Assembly (NCBI RefSeq): GCF_000308555.1
Contig: NZ_BAFY01000210.1
Coordinates: 1 to 64,000, forward strand
Length of the DNA: 64,000 nucleotides
Direction of reading: 5' to 3'
Source of the DNA: Nocardia cyriacigeorgica NBRC 100375
GTDB lineage: Bacteria; Actinomycetota; Actinomycetes; Mycobacteriales; Mycobacteriaceae
Part shown: positions 15,969 through 24,304 of the stretch, in pieces
Numbering within the stretch: position 1 is the first letter of the stretch
How the letters are laid out: each line of letters begins with the position of its first letter
Translations under genes and position numbers: made by a program
The notes under the pieces: generated by a model
Databases searched by the model: none
What the model was told of the DNA's origin: nothing
The model's input: the letters and a program-made list of their open reading frames with translations, nothing else

Positions 15969-17306
15969 GTGAAGCGCGGCAGACCGCCCCGGCCGATCGG
16001 CGTTCCGGGCAAACTCATGCTCGTCGAGCTTGCTCCCGGACACTGGAGTGCGCGGCTTCTTGTTCGCGATGCGTCCGGACGACGCCGGGATATCAAACGG
16101 GTCTCACCGGTGAAACTGGATGCGCTTGGGCGCAAGATTCCGGACCGCACAGGCCAGCGAGCGACCGACGCGGTCCTCGCCGCCGCGATGACCATCAGCG
16201 TGGACCTCGGCGGGGAACTGTCGAATTCGGCGACCGTCGCCCAACTGTGGAAGCACTACCGGGCACACCTCCTCGAGCAGGACCGCGCCGCCAGCACTCT
16301 GGACCGCTACGATGCCGCAGCGACCGAGTTCAACACTGCCTTTGGGGAGCGTCGCCTCCTCGAGGTGACCACGTCCTCGATCGAGGCTTATCTGACGTTG
16401 GTCGGGCGGGCCAAGGGGCCATCGACCATGCGAACCGCTCGCACTGTGCTCTCCGGCATGTTCCGCTACGCCGTCCGCCAAGCTGCCCTCACCGTCAACC
16501 CGGTGCGCGAATCGAAGATGGCCCAGAATGTCGAAGCTAAGGGCCGTACGGGCGGAGCGCGAGAGATCACGGTGGACGAGCTTCGGTTCATCCTCACCGC
16601 CGTGCGCACCTCACAGCAGCCGTGCCCCCGGCTGTTGTCACGTGCCGAGAGGTCCCGCGCGACACCGGTGAAGTCGTACACCCCGCCCACCGTCGCCGAC
16701 TACTGCGACTCCGCCGACCTGGCCGACCTGATCACCCTGTTCGCAGGCACAGGTCTGCGGCGGAGCCAGATCCTGGGCCTGCTGTGGTCCGACATCGACC
16801 TCACGGCCCGTACCCTGCGTTGCACCGGCAAGGTTGTGCGAGTCAAAGGCAAAGGCCTCGTTCGCGACACCAAGGACGAGGACCCGAAGAACCGCGCCGG
16901 TGTGATCGCGCTACCCGACTTCGCTGTAGAGATGCTGACCCGGCGCAGGAAGGCCCTCGCGGCTCGCAAGCTCGCATCCCCAGCCGACCCGAACACCCCG
17001 ATCCTCGATCTGGTGTTCCCGTCGGCGGTGTGGACTCTGCGCGACCCACAGAACGTTGGCCACGAATGGCAGCGGGTGCGGACCGCCCTGGGCCTAGCCG
17101 ATGACATCACCGCCCATAGCTTCCGGCACGCAGTAGCGACGATCCTCGACGACGCCGGCCTATCGGCACGTATCACCGCCGATGTCCTCGGTCATGCCGA
17201 TCCAGCCATGACCCAACGCCACTACATGGCCCGCGGACGGACCCACCACGCCGCTGCGGCAGCCCTCGATCAGGCGGTGGCCAGCGCGTCACGTGCGGCG
17301 AATTAG
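15969..17306 (+). CDS. Tyrosine recombinase/integrase
   Basis: A 445-residue phage-type integrase. It has an N-terminal arm-binding region, a SAM-like core-binding domain (LWKHYRAHLLEQDRAAS onwards) and a catalytic domain. Active residues are readable: Arg in FAGTGLRRSQILGLLW, His-x-x-Arg in HSFRHAVA, and the nucleophile Tyr in QRHYMARG. GTG 15969 is preferred over the upstream ATG 15915 because GGGGA lies nearby and the upstream ATG overlaps the excisionase gene in another frame. The gene points at the tRNA-Ala 3' end 78 bases further on, which identifies the probable integration site. Confidence 0.93.
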   Translation: MKRGRPPRPIGVPGKLMLVELAPGHWSARLLVRDASGRRRDIKRVSPVKLDALGRKIPDRTGQRATDAVLAAAMTISVDLGGELSNSATVAQLWKHYRAHLLEQDRAASTLDRYDAAATEFNTAFGERRLLEVTTSSIEAYLTLVGRAKGPSTMRTARTVLSGMFRYAVRQAALTVNPVRESKMAQNVEAKGRTGGAREITVDELRFILTAVRTSQQPCPRLLSRAERSRATPVKSYTPPTVADYCDSADLADLITLFAGTGLRRSQILGLLWSDIDLTARTLRCTGKVVRVKGKGLVRDTKDEDPKNRAGVIALPDFAVEMLTRRRKALAARKLASPADPNTPILDLVFPSAVWTLRDPQNVGHEWQRVRTALGLADDITAHSFRHAVATILDDAGLSARITADVLGHADPAMTQRHYMARGRTHHAAAAALDQAVASASRAAN

Positions 17307-17331
17307 CTGGGAGTTAGTTGGAAGAAACGAG

Positions 17332-17369
17332 AGAAGGGGTGCCGCGGATTCTTCCGCGGCACCCCTTCT
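17332..17369. terminator. Perfect 17-bp hairpin between int and tRNA-Ala
   Basis: AGAAGGGGTGCCGCGGA at 17332-17348 pairs perfectly with TCCGCGGCACCCCTTCT at 17353-17369 around a four-base loop. It can stop both the rightward integrase transcript and the leftward tRNA transcript. Confidence 0.8.
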
Positions 17370-17384
17370 GACCTTGCAAAACTG

Positions 17385-17457
17385 TGGAGCTAAGGGGAAT
17401 CGAACCCCTGACCTTCTCGATGCGAACGAGACGCGCTACCAACTGCGCTATAGCCCC
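17385..17457 (-). tRNA. tRNA-Ala (anticodon CGC)
   Basis: The reverse complement folds as a 73-base tRNA: acceptor GGGGCTA/TAGCTCC (one G-T pair), D-arm GCGC/GCGC around AGTTGGTA, anticodon stem TCTCG/CGAGA with loop TTCGCAT giving anticodon CGC (alanine), and T-arm AGGGG TTCGAAT CCCCT. The discriminator base is A and CCA is not encoded. Its 3' end faces the integrase, so it is the likely attachment site (att core) of the island. Confidence 0.96.
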
Positions 17458-17537
17458 GTGCGGTTCTGGCGGGAACCGCGCTGTGACACTGTAGCAGGAG
17501 GCGGGCGCCGATTCCGAATCGGGCCCGCCACCTGCGG

Positions 17538-18659
17538 TTATTCTCCGGCGGCGCGGCGCATGTCGCCGCCGGCGGCGCGGTTGCGGACGGCGCGGGCGGC
17601 GGTGGCGTCGAAGGCTTCGAGGTGTTCGAAGGCCGGGTCTTCGTCGTCGGGTTCGAGGAGTTCGGAGCGGCGGCGCAGGGCGCGGGCGGTGTCGCGGTCC
17701 ATGCCGCGGCGGGCGGGGCGGGCGGCCTGCTCAGGGCGTTCGGCTTCGGGGCGCTGGGTGCGCGCGAGCCGGGCGCTGCGGCGGCGGCGGATCTCTTCTT
17801 CCATCCTGACCTGCTTGCGCAGGTAGGCCAGGTAGGTGACGAGGACGGCCGCGGACAGGCCGCAACCCCACCAGAAGACGGGTGCGATCGCGACCGCGAG
17901 CGCACCGCACAGCAGGGCGGTGAGGACCAGACCGAGCACGGCGCGCTGACGGAAGGTGTAGCGGGCGGCGCGGGCGATGGCGTCGGCTTCCGGGTCGAAG
18001 CCGCCGCGGCCGCGCCGGGTGGGGATGAAGTCGGTTTCTTCGGTGTCGTGTGCGTCGGCGACGGCGGGCAGGGCCGGGCGGGCCGGCGGGATCCGGGCGG
18101 AGACCGCGTCGCGCGAGGAGTCCTCGGGGTCGTAGGGGTCGCCGGCGTCATGATCGGCACGATCGTCGTGGTCGGCCCGGTCCTCGTAGTCGTCGGCCTC
18201 CGCTTCGGCGTCGAGCGGCTCGGCCGGTTCCGTGTCGTCGTCGACGTCCGCGGCCTCGGCCGCCGTCATCTCATCGAGTTCCGTCTCAGCCACCGCCCGG
18301 GGGGTCGCCTCGGCGGTGGTGGCACGGGCCACGCCGGCATCGGTGACGTCTCCCGGCGTGTTGTGTTCGTCGTCAGCCTCGGTGACGGGCTCGTCGGCCG
18401 AAGTCGTCATCCGATCCTCCGCATCATCGCTGTGGGGACGCTTTCTCTGCACTCGTCTCGGCCGCCAATCGGGGTCGCTGTCGTGCCCGGCGGCGGGTCC
18501 GGACCTGGTGCGCCGCTTCGAACCTCCGCGATGCAGCACCCGGGTGGCGAGCGCCGTGTCGGTGGTCTGCCGGATCCGGGGATGCCGGTCGGCCAGTATC
18601 GGAAACAGGACGAAGACCCACAGTACGACCAGGCCGATCCACAAGATCGAATTCGGCAT
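17538..18659 (-). CDS. glpR: Gephyrin-like molybdotransferase receptor GlpR
   Basis: A 373-residue membrane protein syntenic with M. tuberculosis Rv0996. It begins with one transmembrane helix (ILWIGLVVLWVFVLFPILAD), has a long acidic, disordered cytoplasmic stretch rich in Asp, Glu and Ala (about residues 90-230), then two further hydrophobic segments (VLGLVLTALLCGALAVAIAP and CGLSAAVLVTYLAYL) and a basic Arg-rich tail. In corynebacteria GlpR is the membrane receptor for the gephyrin-like protein Glp and both act with FtsZ in cell division; the gene for Glp is two genes upstream here. ATG 18659 is chosen over the longer frame because GGAGGTG lies nine bases before it. Confidence 0.8.
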   Translation of the reverse strand: MPNSILWIGLVVLWVFVLFPILADRHPRIRQTTDTALATRVLHRGGSKRRTRSGPAAGHDSDPDWRPRRVQRKRPHSDDAEDRMTTSADEPVTEADDEHNTPGDVTDAGVARATTAEATPRAVAETELDEMTAAEAADVDDDTEPAEPLDAEAEADDYEDRADHDDRADHDAGDPYDPEDSSRDAVSARIPPARPALPAVADAHDTEETDFIPTRRGRGGFDPEADAIARAARYTFRQRAVLGLVLTALLCGALAVAIAPVFWWGCGLSAAVLVTYLAYLRKQVRMEEEIRRRRSARLARTQRPEAERPEQAARPARRGMDRDTARALRRRSELLEPDDEDPAFEHLEAFDATAARAVRNRAAGGDMRRAAGE

Positions 18660-18917
18660 CGCCGTCAGCACCTCCGTCCCCGCCTGATCCAGTTCCGACC
18701 CACGCCCCGCGGCCCCGTCGCGGTGACTGTTCCGGCTGCCGCACAGGCGCTGCGGCATGGTCGCCGGGCGGGTCGCAGGCTCCCTGCCGATGGCGCAGGG
18801 CGCACCACCGACGTCCGTAGGTTAATTCCGGGTAGGAGCATGGTCCGGCAGGCGCGCCGTGCACATCCGCCACACCCGTCACATTTCCACCATGGTGGCC
18901 CGTCGTCGGGCCCGCGT

Positions 18918-19577
18918 TCAGAGCAGCGTCAACCGGCCTTCCCGAGCCAGCCGGTCCACCACTGTCCCGGCCACCTCTTCGACGGTCAGGCCGACGAGCA
19001 GATGATCGCGCCACGCCCCATCGACATCCAGGTAGCGGCGTAGCAGACCTTCCTCACGAAATCCGACGTTGCGCAGCACCGCCTGGCTGGCCAGGTTCTC
19101 CGGCCGCACGGTCGCCTCGACCCGGTGCAGTCCGACCGGCCCGAAACAGTGGTCGAGCCCGAGCGCGAGCGCCGCGGTCGCCACACCTTGACCGCCGAGG
19201 TCCTTGGCCACCCAATAGCCGATCCACGCCGAGCGCAAGGCCCCGCGCACGATATTGCCGACGGTCAATTGGCCGCTGAAGGCGCCGTCGACCTCGATGA
19301 CGAGCGGGATCATCGCCCCGCGTCGAGCCTCGGCTTTCAGGCTCGACCACAGCGACGGCCAGTTCGAGGCGTGATTGCGCGCTTCCCAGGCGCCTCGCCC
19401 GGTGGGCTCCCACGGTTCCAGATGCTGCTGATCGCGCAACCGGATGCGGCTCCAGGCGGCGGCATCGCGCAGCCGCACCGGCCGCAGGGCCACCTGCCCG
19501 GCCGCGACCCGCACCGGGCCGAGATGCGCGGGCCACCCAGGGTGCTGGGTGGCCCGGAAAACGTTCATGGTCTCCAC
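18918..19577 (-). CDS. rimJ: GNAT acetyltransferase, RimJ type
   Basis: A 219-residue N-acetyltransferase of the RimJ/RimL group, syntenic with Rv0995. The acetyl-CoA binding segment is visible as KDLGGQGVATAALALGLDHC, followed by LHRVEATVRPENLASQAVL and VGFREEGLLRRYLDVDG, the typical RimJ end. These enzymes acetylate protein N-termini, in E. coli ribosomal S5. It starts three bases after the stop of the glp gene and precedes glpR, so it belongs to a glp-rimJ-glpR transcription unit. An alternative start lies three codons in. Confidence 0.88.
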   Translation of the reverse strand: METMNVFRATQHPGWPAHLGPVRVAAGQVALRPVRLRDAAAWSRIRLRDQQHLEPWEPTGRGAWEARNHASNWPSLWSSLKAEARRGAMIPLVIEVDGAFSGQLTVGNIVRGALRSAWIGYWVAKDLGGQGVATAALALGLDHCFGPVGLHRVEATVRPENLASQAVLRNVGFREEGLLRRYLDVDGAWRDHLLVGLTVEEVAGTVVDRLAREGRLTLL

Positions 19578-19580
19578 GTT

Positions 19581-20840
19581 TCAGCCACGCTGCGAGAGAA
19601 ATGCGACCTGGACCTCGTCGCCGGTCCGGATCTCGGTGTCGTCGGGATCGACGACGATGAGGCTGTTGGCCTCGGCCAGCGTCGCCAGCAGATGCGAGGA
19701 CGCTCCCGCCCCCGAACCCAATGGTTGCACCAGGTACTCGCCGGTGGCTTCATCGCGCATCAGCTGAGCGCGCAGATAGCCCTTGCGGCCCGCCATCGAT
19801 TGGATCGGAGTGATCGTGCGGGCGTGCACGATTCGCCGCATCGGCTGCCGTCGCCCGAGCGCGATCCGGATGAGCGGACGCACCATCACCTCGAACACCA
19901 CCAGGGCGCCGACCGGATTGGACGGCAGCAGAAACGTCGGAACCTCGTCCCGGCCGAGCCGCCCGAAGCCCTGAACGGATCCGGGATGCATGGCGACCCT
20001 GGCGATCTCGAGTTCGCCGAGTCCCTCCAACGCCTCGCGCACCTGCTCCGAGGCCCAGCCGCCGACCGCACCGGCGATCACCACGACCTCCGAACGCACC
20101 AGCTGACCCTCGACCACATCGCGCAATCGGCGCGGGTCGGCGTCGACGATGCCGACCCGGTTGACGTCGGCGCCGGCATCGCGCGCCGCCGCGGCCAGCG
20201 CATAGGAATTCACGTCGTACACCTGGCCGGGGCCGGGCGTGCGGTCGATGTCGATGAGTTCGGCGCCCACCGAGATGACCGACAGCCGGGGCCGCGGATG
20301 CACCAGCACCTTGTCCTGACCTACCGCGGCCAGCAGGCCGACCTGCGCGGCACCGATGATGGTGCCCGCCCGCACGGCGACATCGCCTGGTTGCACGTCG
20401 TCGCCGATGCGGCGCACGTAATCGCCGGAGCGCACCGGCTCGTAGACCTTGATCCGGGCGCGGCCGCCGTCGGTGAAGTCGATCGGCAGCACCGCGTCGG
20501 CCAGCGTCGGCAGTGGGGCGCCGGTGTCGACGCGCACGGTCTGGCGCGGCTGCAACCGAATCGGCTGCCGCGAGCCCGCGACCACCTCACCGACCACCGG
20601 CAGCGTCAGATCGACGAGTTCGCCTTCCTCGTCACGGATTTCGGCTCCCGCCGAGGCGACGTCGACGCTGCGCACCGCATAACCGTCGATGGCGGCCTGG
20701 TCGAAACCGGGCAGCGGCCGTTCGGTGACGACGTCCTCGGCGCACAGCAGGCCCTGGGCCTCGGATATCGCGACCCGGACCGGCCGGGGCGCGACCGCCG
20801 CCGCGGTCACCTTGATCTGCTGATCCTCAACCGAGCGCAT
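19581..20840 (-). CDS. glp: Gephyrin-like molybdotransferase Glp (MoeA family)
   Basis: A 419-residue MoeA-family protein, syntenic with Rv0994. The N-terminal part shows PLPGFDQAAIDGYAVRSVD and the central MogA-like fold shows the altered loop EVVVIAGAVGGWASEQV, where canonical MoeA reads close to TGGVSxG. C-terminal beta-barrel ends with TGDEVQVAFL. In molybdenum cofactor synthesis MoeA inserts molybdate; in corynebacteria this paralogue (Glp) instead binds FtsZ with its receptor GlpR. The altered loop and the rimJ-glpR neighbours favour the cell-division role, though a cofactor role cannot be excluded. Confidence 0.85.
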   Translation of the reverse strand: MRSVEDQQIKVTAAAVAPRPVRVAISEAQGLLCAEDVVTERPLPGFDQAAIDGYAVRSVDVASAGAEIRDEEGELVDLTLPVVGEVVAGSRQPIRLQPRQTVRVDTGAPLPTLADAVLPIDFTDGGRARIKVYEPVRSGDYVRRIGDDVQPGDVAVRAGTIIGAAQVGLLAAVGQDKVLVHPRPRLSVISVGAELIDIDRTPGPGQVYDVNSYALAAAARDAGADVNRVGIVDADPRRLRDVVEGQLVRSEVVVIAGAVGGWASEQVREALEGLGELEIARVAMHPGSVQGFGRLGRDEVPTFLLPSNPVGALVVFEVMVRPLIRIALGRRQPMRRIVHARTITPIQSMAGRKGYLRAQLMRDEATGEYLVQPLGSGAGASSHLLATLAEANSLIVVDPDDTEIRTGDEVQVAFLSQRG

Positions 20841-20882
20841 CCAGCCCTTCCCGATCTCCCTCGCCCCTCGGGCGATCCGTTC

Positions 20883-21845
20883 CTACGCCGTCACCTGCGG
20901 ATCCCAGTCGGGGCCCAGCCGATGCTGCAGCCATTCCCGCAGGGCGGGACCGTATTCCTCCCGCTCCAGCGCGAAATCCACTGCAGCACGAAGATAGCCG
21001 CCCGGGTTGCCCAGATCGTGGCGCGACCCACGGTGAACCACGGCATGCACCGGATGCCCCTCGGCGATCAGCAGCGCGATCGCATCGGTCACCTGCAATT
21101 CGCCGCCGGTGCCCGGCTCGATCCGGCGCAGCGCGTCGAAGATCTGCCGGTCCAGCAGGTATCGTCCGGCGGCGGCGAAGGTGGACGGCGCGTCGGCGAG
21201 ATCGGGCTTTTCCACCATGCCTTTGATCCGCAGCACATCCGGCTCCTCGGCACCGCCCGCCGCCACCTCGACATCGAGGATGCCGTAGGCGCTGACCTGA
21301 TCCTTGGGCACATCGAACGCGCACAGCACCGTACCGCCGAACTCGCGCCGCACCCGGCTCATCACCTCGAGCACACCGCACGGCAGCACCAGATCGTCGG
21401 GCAGCAGCACCGCGATCGAATCCTCGTCGGCGTCGAGGACGCTCTCGGCCTGGGCGATCGCGTGCCCGAGACCGAGCGGCTCCTCCTGCACGACCGAGGT
21501 GACGTCGATCAGGCCCGGCGCCTTGCGTACTTTCTCCAGCAGCTGGAACTTGCCGCGTTCGGCGAGAGTGCTCTCCAGCATCAGGTCCTCGACGAAATGC
21601 GCGACCACACCGTCCTTACCGGGTGAGGTGACGATGACCAGCCGGTCGGCGCCGGATTCGGCGGCCTCGGCGGCCACCAATTCGATACCGGGGGTATCGA
21701 CGACCGGCAGCAACTCCTTGGGCACCGTCTTGGTCGCGGGCAGGAATCGGGTCCCGAGCCCCGCCGCGGGCACGACCGCAGTACGGAAGCACGACTCCAC
21801 CGCCGCGCCCGCCGTCGTGCCGAGCTCGCCTGCCTTCGCTGTCAT
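20883..21845 (-). CDS. galU: UTP-glucose-1-phosphate uridylyltransferase
   Basis: A 320-residue nucleotidyltransferase making UDP-glucose, needed for polysaccharides and glycolipids of the cell envelope. The signature AVVPAAGLGTRFLPATKTVP lies near residue 24, followed by KELLPVVDTP, and VEKPDLADAPS and GSRHDLGNPGGYL further on. Length fits the family. The start ATG 21845 is used; a GTG two codons upstream is possible. It is divergent from the 5-formyl-THF cyclo-ligase gene with 69 bases between and is followed by glp after about 40 bases. Confidence 0.95.
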   Translation of the reverse strand: MTAKAGELGTTAGAAVESCFRTAVVPAAGLGTRFLPATKTVPKELLPVVDTPGIELVAAEAAESGADRLVIVTSPGKDGVVAHFVEDLMLESTLAERGKFQLLEKVRKAPGLIDVTSVVQEEPLGLGHAIAQAESVLDADEDSIAVLLPDDLVLPCGVLEVMSRVRREFGGTVLCAFDVPKDQVSAYGILDVEVAAGGAEEPDVLRIKGMVEKPDLADAPSTFAAAGRYLLDRQIFDALRRIEPGTGGELQVTDAIALLIAEGHPVHAVVHRGSRHDLGNPGGYLRAAVDFALEREEYGPALREWLQHRLGPDWDPQVTA

Positions 21846-21914
21846 ATGCACACCTTATCCGTGTAATACGTCGTCCAAGCCTGCTTCGCGGCGGCCTGGC
21901 GCCCGCATGAGCCT

Positions 21915-22511
21915 ATGGTGATCACCGTGAAGATGCCCGGTGAGCGCGATAAACATGCCTGGCGGTTGGAGATTCTCGCGCAGCGGGCCGCGGTGTCCGA
22001 CGCCGACCGGGCGCACGAGGCGGCAGCGCTGGCAGCGACGGCCGGGCAAATCGAGGTCGGCGACTGGGTGTGCGCGTATGTCCCGGTGCGGGGCGAGCCT
22101 GGCTCGCAGACGATGCTGGAGGCGCTGCGGGCGGCCGGCGCACGGGTGTTGCTGCCGGTGACAGGGCCGCCGGGGCCGCTGGACTGGGCCGAGTACACCG
22201 GTGCGGCGAGTTTGCGCGCCGCCCGCTTCGGGTTGCTCGAGCCGAGCGGACCGGCGTTGGGCACTGCGGCGGTGGCCCGCGCGAGTGTGATTCTCGTCCC
22301 TGCGCTGGCGGTGGATAAGCGTGGTGTGCGGCTCGGGCGAGGCGCCGGCTACTACGACCGGACGCTGCCGGCCGCCGATCCGGCCGCTCGTCTCGTTGCC
22401 GTGGTTCGTGACGCTGAGCTGGTCGAACGACTTCCCGAGGAACCACACGACCTGCGCATGGGCTGGGCGTTGACGCCGCGCGGCGGGCTACGCAGGCTGT
22501 CCGCCGAATGA
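21915..22511 (+). CDS. 5-formyltetrahydrofolate cyclo-ligase
   Basis: A 198-residue enzyme converting 5-formyl-THF to 5,10-methenyl-THF with ATP, rescuing folate from its storage form. The family hallmark RLGRGAGYYDR is present near residue 137, preceded by VPALAVDKRGV. It matches Rv0992c by position between galU and the FmdB-like gene. ATG 21915 is taken as start; no strong ribosome binding site is seen, and a downstream ATG at 21933 could serve. Confidence 0.93.
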   Translation: MVITVKMPGERDKHAWRLEILAQRAAVSDADRAHEAAALAATAGQIEVGDWVCAYVPVRGEPGSQTMLEALRAAGARVLLPVTGPPGPLDWAEYTGAASLRAARFGLLEPSGPALGTAAVARASVILVPALAVDKRGVRLGRGAGYYDRTLPAADPAARLVAVVRDAELVERLPEEPHDLRMGWALTPRGGLRRLSAE

Positions 22512-22602
22512 TCACCGGCCCGCCCGGGAATGAAATCCCGGGTGGCAATGTTGGCACTGTCGGCTGTAGAGTGCTAGATCGACGAACCCTGCGGAGGATC
22601 CT

Positions 22603-22893
22603 GTGCCAACTTATTCGTACGCGTGCACCCAGTGTGATAACCGCTTCGACATCGTTCAGTCCTTCACCGATGAGGCGCTGAGCGTCTGCTCGGAGTGCTC
22701 GGGCAAGCTGCGCAAGCTGTTCAACTCCGTCGGCATCGTATTCAAGGGCAGCGGCTTCTACCGCACCGACAGCCGCGGTGGCGCGTCCACCGCCAGCGAG
22801 CCGGCCAAGTCCGACAGCGGCTCCTCCTCCGGCTCCGACTCGAGCTCGTCGGCCGCCCCCGCGGCCGCAGCGAGCACCGCAGCCGCAAGCTGA
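22603..22893 (+). CDS. FmdB-type zinc ribbon protein
   Basis: A 96-residue protein with an N-terminal zinc ribbon of the FmdB/CxxC_CxxC_SSSS class: MPTYSYACTQCDNRFDIVQ with the first cysteine pair, then CSECSGKLRKLF with the second. The second half is a low-complexity Ser/Ala tail, as in relatives such as Rv0991c. The GTG start at 22603 has GGAGG seven bases upstream. Function in detail unknown; the mycobacterial homologue has been linked to protein folding. Confidence 0.88.
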   Translation: MPTYSYACTQCDNRFDIVQSFTDEALSVCSECSGKLRKLFNSVGIVFKGSGFYRTDSRGGASTASEPAKSDSGSSSGSDSSSSAAPAAAASTAAAS

Positions 22894-22984
22894 CCCGTCT
22901 CGCGGGTTGTGCACAGCCCGCGAGTTGTCCACAACCCGTCGTTCACCGGCCCCGGGCCGCTGATCCGCGCCATACGCTCGGCGC

Positions 22985-23698
22985 ATGATCCGAATGTTCA
23001 CCGGCCCTCGCCGACTCGTTCCCCCACGTTTCGGCGACGGGCCGCTCGGCCGCGGCGAGACACTGCGGGAAGCATTCTGGAATCGGCCGCCATGGGCCGA
23101 CGGGCTGCTCGCCAGGCGGATACTCGCCGGCGTTCTCGCCGTCGCGGCGGTCGTACTGTTGCTGCGCGGTGATCCCGATACCGACCGCGCACGCGTCGTC
23201 GTCGCGGCCCGCGATCTGGCACCGGGCCATCTGCTCACCTCATCGGACCTGCGAGTCGCCGACCGGGAAGCCGGGACATTACCCGCCGGCGCCGCCCGCG
23301 ATCCGGGCGCACTGGTCGGCGCCACCTTGACCGGCGCCATGCGCACCGGGGAGATCCTGACCGATCTGCGTGTCATCGGCCCGCGGCTGGCCGCCGTCGC
23401 CGGTGGTGCACCGGATGCCAGGATCGTTCCGCTGCGGCTGGCCGATACCGCCGTCGCCGACATCCTGCGCGCGGGCGACCGCGTCGACGTCATCGCGGCC
23501 GACGAATCCGATCGTGCCGCCCGGCCCGCGCGCACCCTGGCCACCGACGCTGCCGTGGTCCTGATCTCCGGCTCCCCCGGCACCTCATCACCGACGCGAT
23601 CGGCGGAGCGGGTCGTCCTGGTGGCAATGGGCGCCGAGAACGCGGCCGCCGTAGCGGCAGCGTCGTTGAGTACCGCCCTGACCGTCGTCTTCCATTGA
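22985..23698 (+). CDS. SAF-domain (CpaB/RcpC-like) membrane protein
   Basis: A 237-residue protein with a single N-terminal transmembrane helix (ILAGVLAVAAVVLLL, residues about 46-60) followed by an SAF domain starting RVVVAARDLAPGHLLTSSDL. SAF proteins of this type resemble the CpaB/RcpC component of Flp pilus assembly, but no tad/flp genes adjoin it, and the same stand-alone gene occurs near mscL in related actinomycetes. Probably an exported or periplasm-facing envelope protein; exact role unknown. It precedes mscL by about 125 bases. Confidence 0.8.
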   Translation: MIRMFTGPRRLVPPRFGDGPLGRGETLREAFWNRPPWADGLLARRILAGVLAVAAVVLLLRGDPDTDRARVVVAARDLAPGHLLTSSDLRVADREAGTLPAGAARDPGALVGATLTGAMRTGEILTDLRVIGPRLAAVAGGAPDARIVPLRLADTAVADILRAGDRVDVIAADESDRAARPARTLATDAAVVLISGSPGTSSPTRSAERVVLVAMGAENAAAVAAASLSTALTVVFH

Positions 23699-23824
23699 CA
23701 TCGATCACGTCTGGTGGCCGATGCCATCGTTCGCCGAGCGTTAGCCAGCGAGGTCCATTAGCATCCGGGAAGACCGGCACCCGGCCGCGGGCAGTCGGGT
23801 CCGCACACCGAAGGAGATGGGGCA

Positions 23825-24235
23825 TTGCTCAAGGGGTTCAAGGATTTCGTGCTTCGCGGAAACGTCGTCGACCTGGCCGTCGCGGTCGTCATGGGTACGG
23901 CGTTCGTCGCGATCGTCACCGCGTTCACCAACGGGATCATCAATCCGCTGCTCGCGGTTTTCGGCAGCCCGAATGAGCTGGGGCTCGGTTTCCGGTTGGT
24001 TGCCGACAATCCCTCGACCTTTATCGAGGTCGGCCCGATCATCACCGCGTGCATCAACTTCCTGATGATCGCGGCGGTGCTGTACTTCGTGTTGGTGATG
24101 CCCTCGACGCATGTGAAGAAGCGCTTCGCCAAGGAGGAGAAAGAGGAAGTGCTCAGCGACAACGACCTGCTGATCCAGATTCGCGATCTGCTGGCCGAGG
24201 GACAGAAGACCGGCGGCGGGCGTCACGAGTACTGA
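23825..24235 (+). CDS. mscL: Large-conductance mechanosensitive channel
   Basis: A 136-residue channel releasing solutes upon hypo-osmotic shock. The N-terminal amphipathic helix and first transmembrane helix (LKGFKDFVLRGNVVDLAVAV) and the second (IIAACINFLMIAAVLYFVLV region) are clear, with the charged C-terminal helix KKRFAKEEKEEVLSDNDLL. Translation begins at TTG 23825, supported by AAGGAGATGG shortly upstream. A strong hairpin terminator follows the gene. Confidence 0.96.
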   Translation: MLKGFKDFVLRGNVVDLAVAVVMGTAFVAIVTAFTNGIINPLLAVFGSPNELGLGFRLVADNPSTFIEVGPIITACINFLMIAAVLYFVLVMPSTHVKKRFAKEEKEEVLSDNDLLIQIRDLLAEGQKTGGGRHEY

Positions 24236-24251
24236 TCCCGATGCATCACGA

Positions 24252-24288
24252 CGAAAGGGCCTGTCGCCGAGTGCGACAGGCCCTTTCG
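24252..24288. terminator. Bidirectional terminator, mscL / porin operon
   Basis: A perfect 16-base stem, CGAAAGGGCCTGTCGC at 24252-24267 with GCGACAGGCCCTTTCG at 24273-24288, and a five-base loop. It lies between the convergent mscL and porin genes and ends in T-rich sequence on both strands. Confidence 0.92.
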
Positions 24289-24304
24289 TTCGTGCGGGCA
24301 GAGA

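Larger units (their letters stand above)
1..17384. mobile_element. Integrated genomic island (ICE/IME-like), left end outside window
   Basis: The segment combines mobility genes (MobF relaxase at 5560, excisionase-like ORF at 15707, tyrosine integrase at 15969) with accessory and anti-phage genes. The integrase ends 78 bases from the 3' end of a tRNA-Ala gene pointing towards it, the classical arrangement of a tRNA-integrated element. The first 2.9 kb are clearly AT-richer than the core genes to the right of the tRNA, with many A/T-ending codons. No second copy of the tRNA 3' end was noticed in the window, so the left attachment site is inferred to lie before base 1. No type IV secretion, coupling-protein or replication gene is visible here, so an autonomous conjugative element cannot be distinguished from a mobilizable or decaying one. 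Confidence 0.8.

Noticed and set aside
19125..21626. 833-codon open frame on the + strand
   Set aside because: It lies antisense to glp and galU and has the His/Arg/Asp-rich composition of a reverse frame of GC-rich coding DNA; no domain or ribosome binding site.
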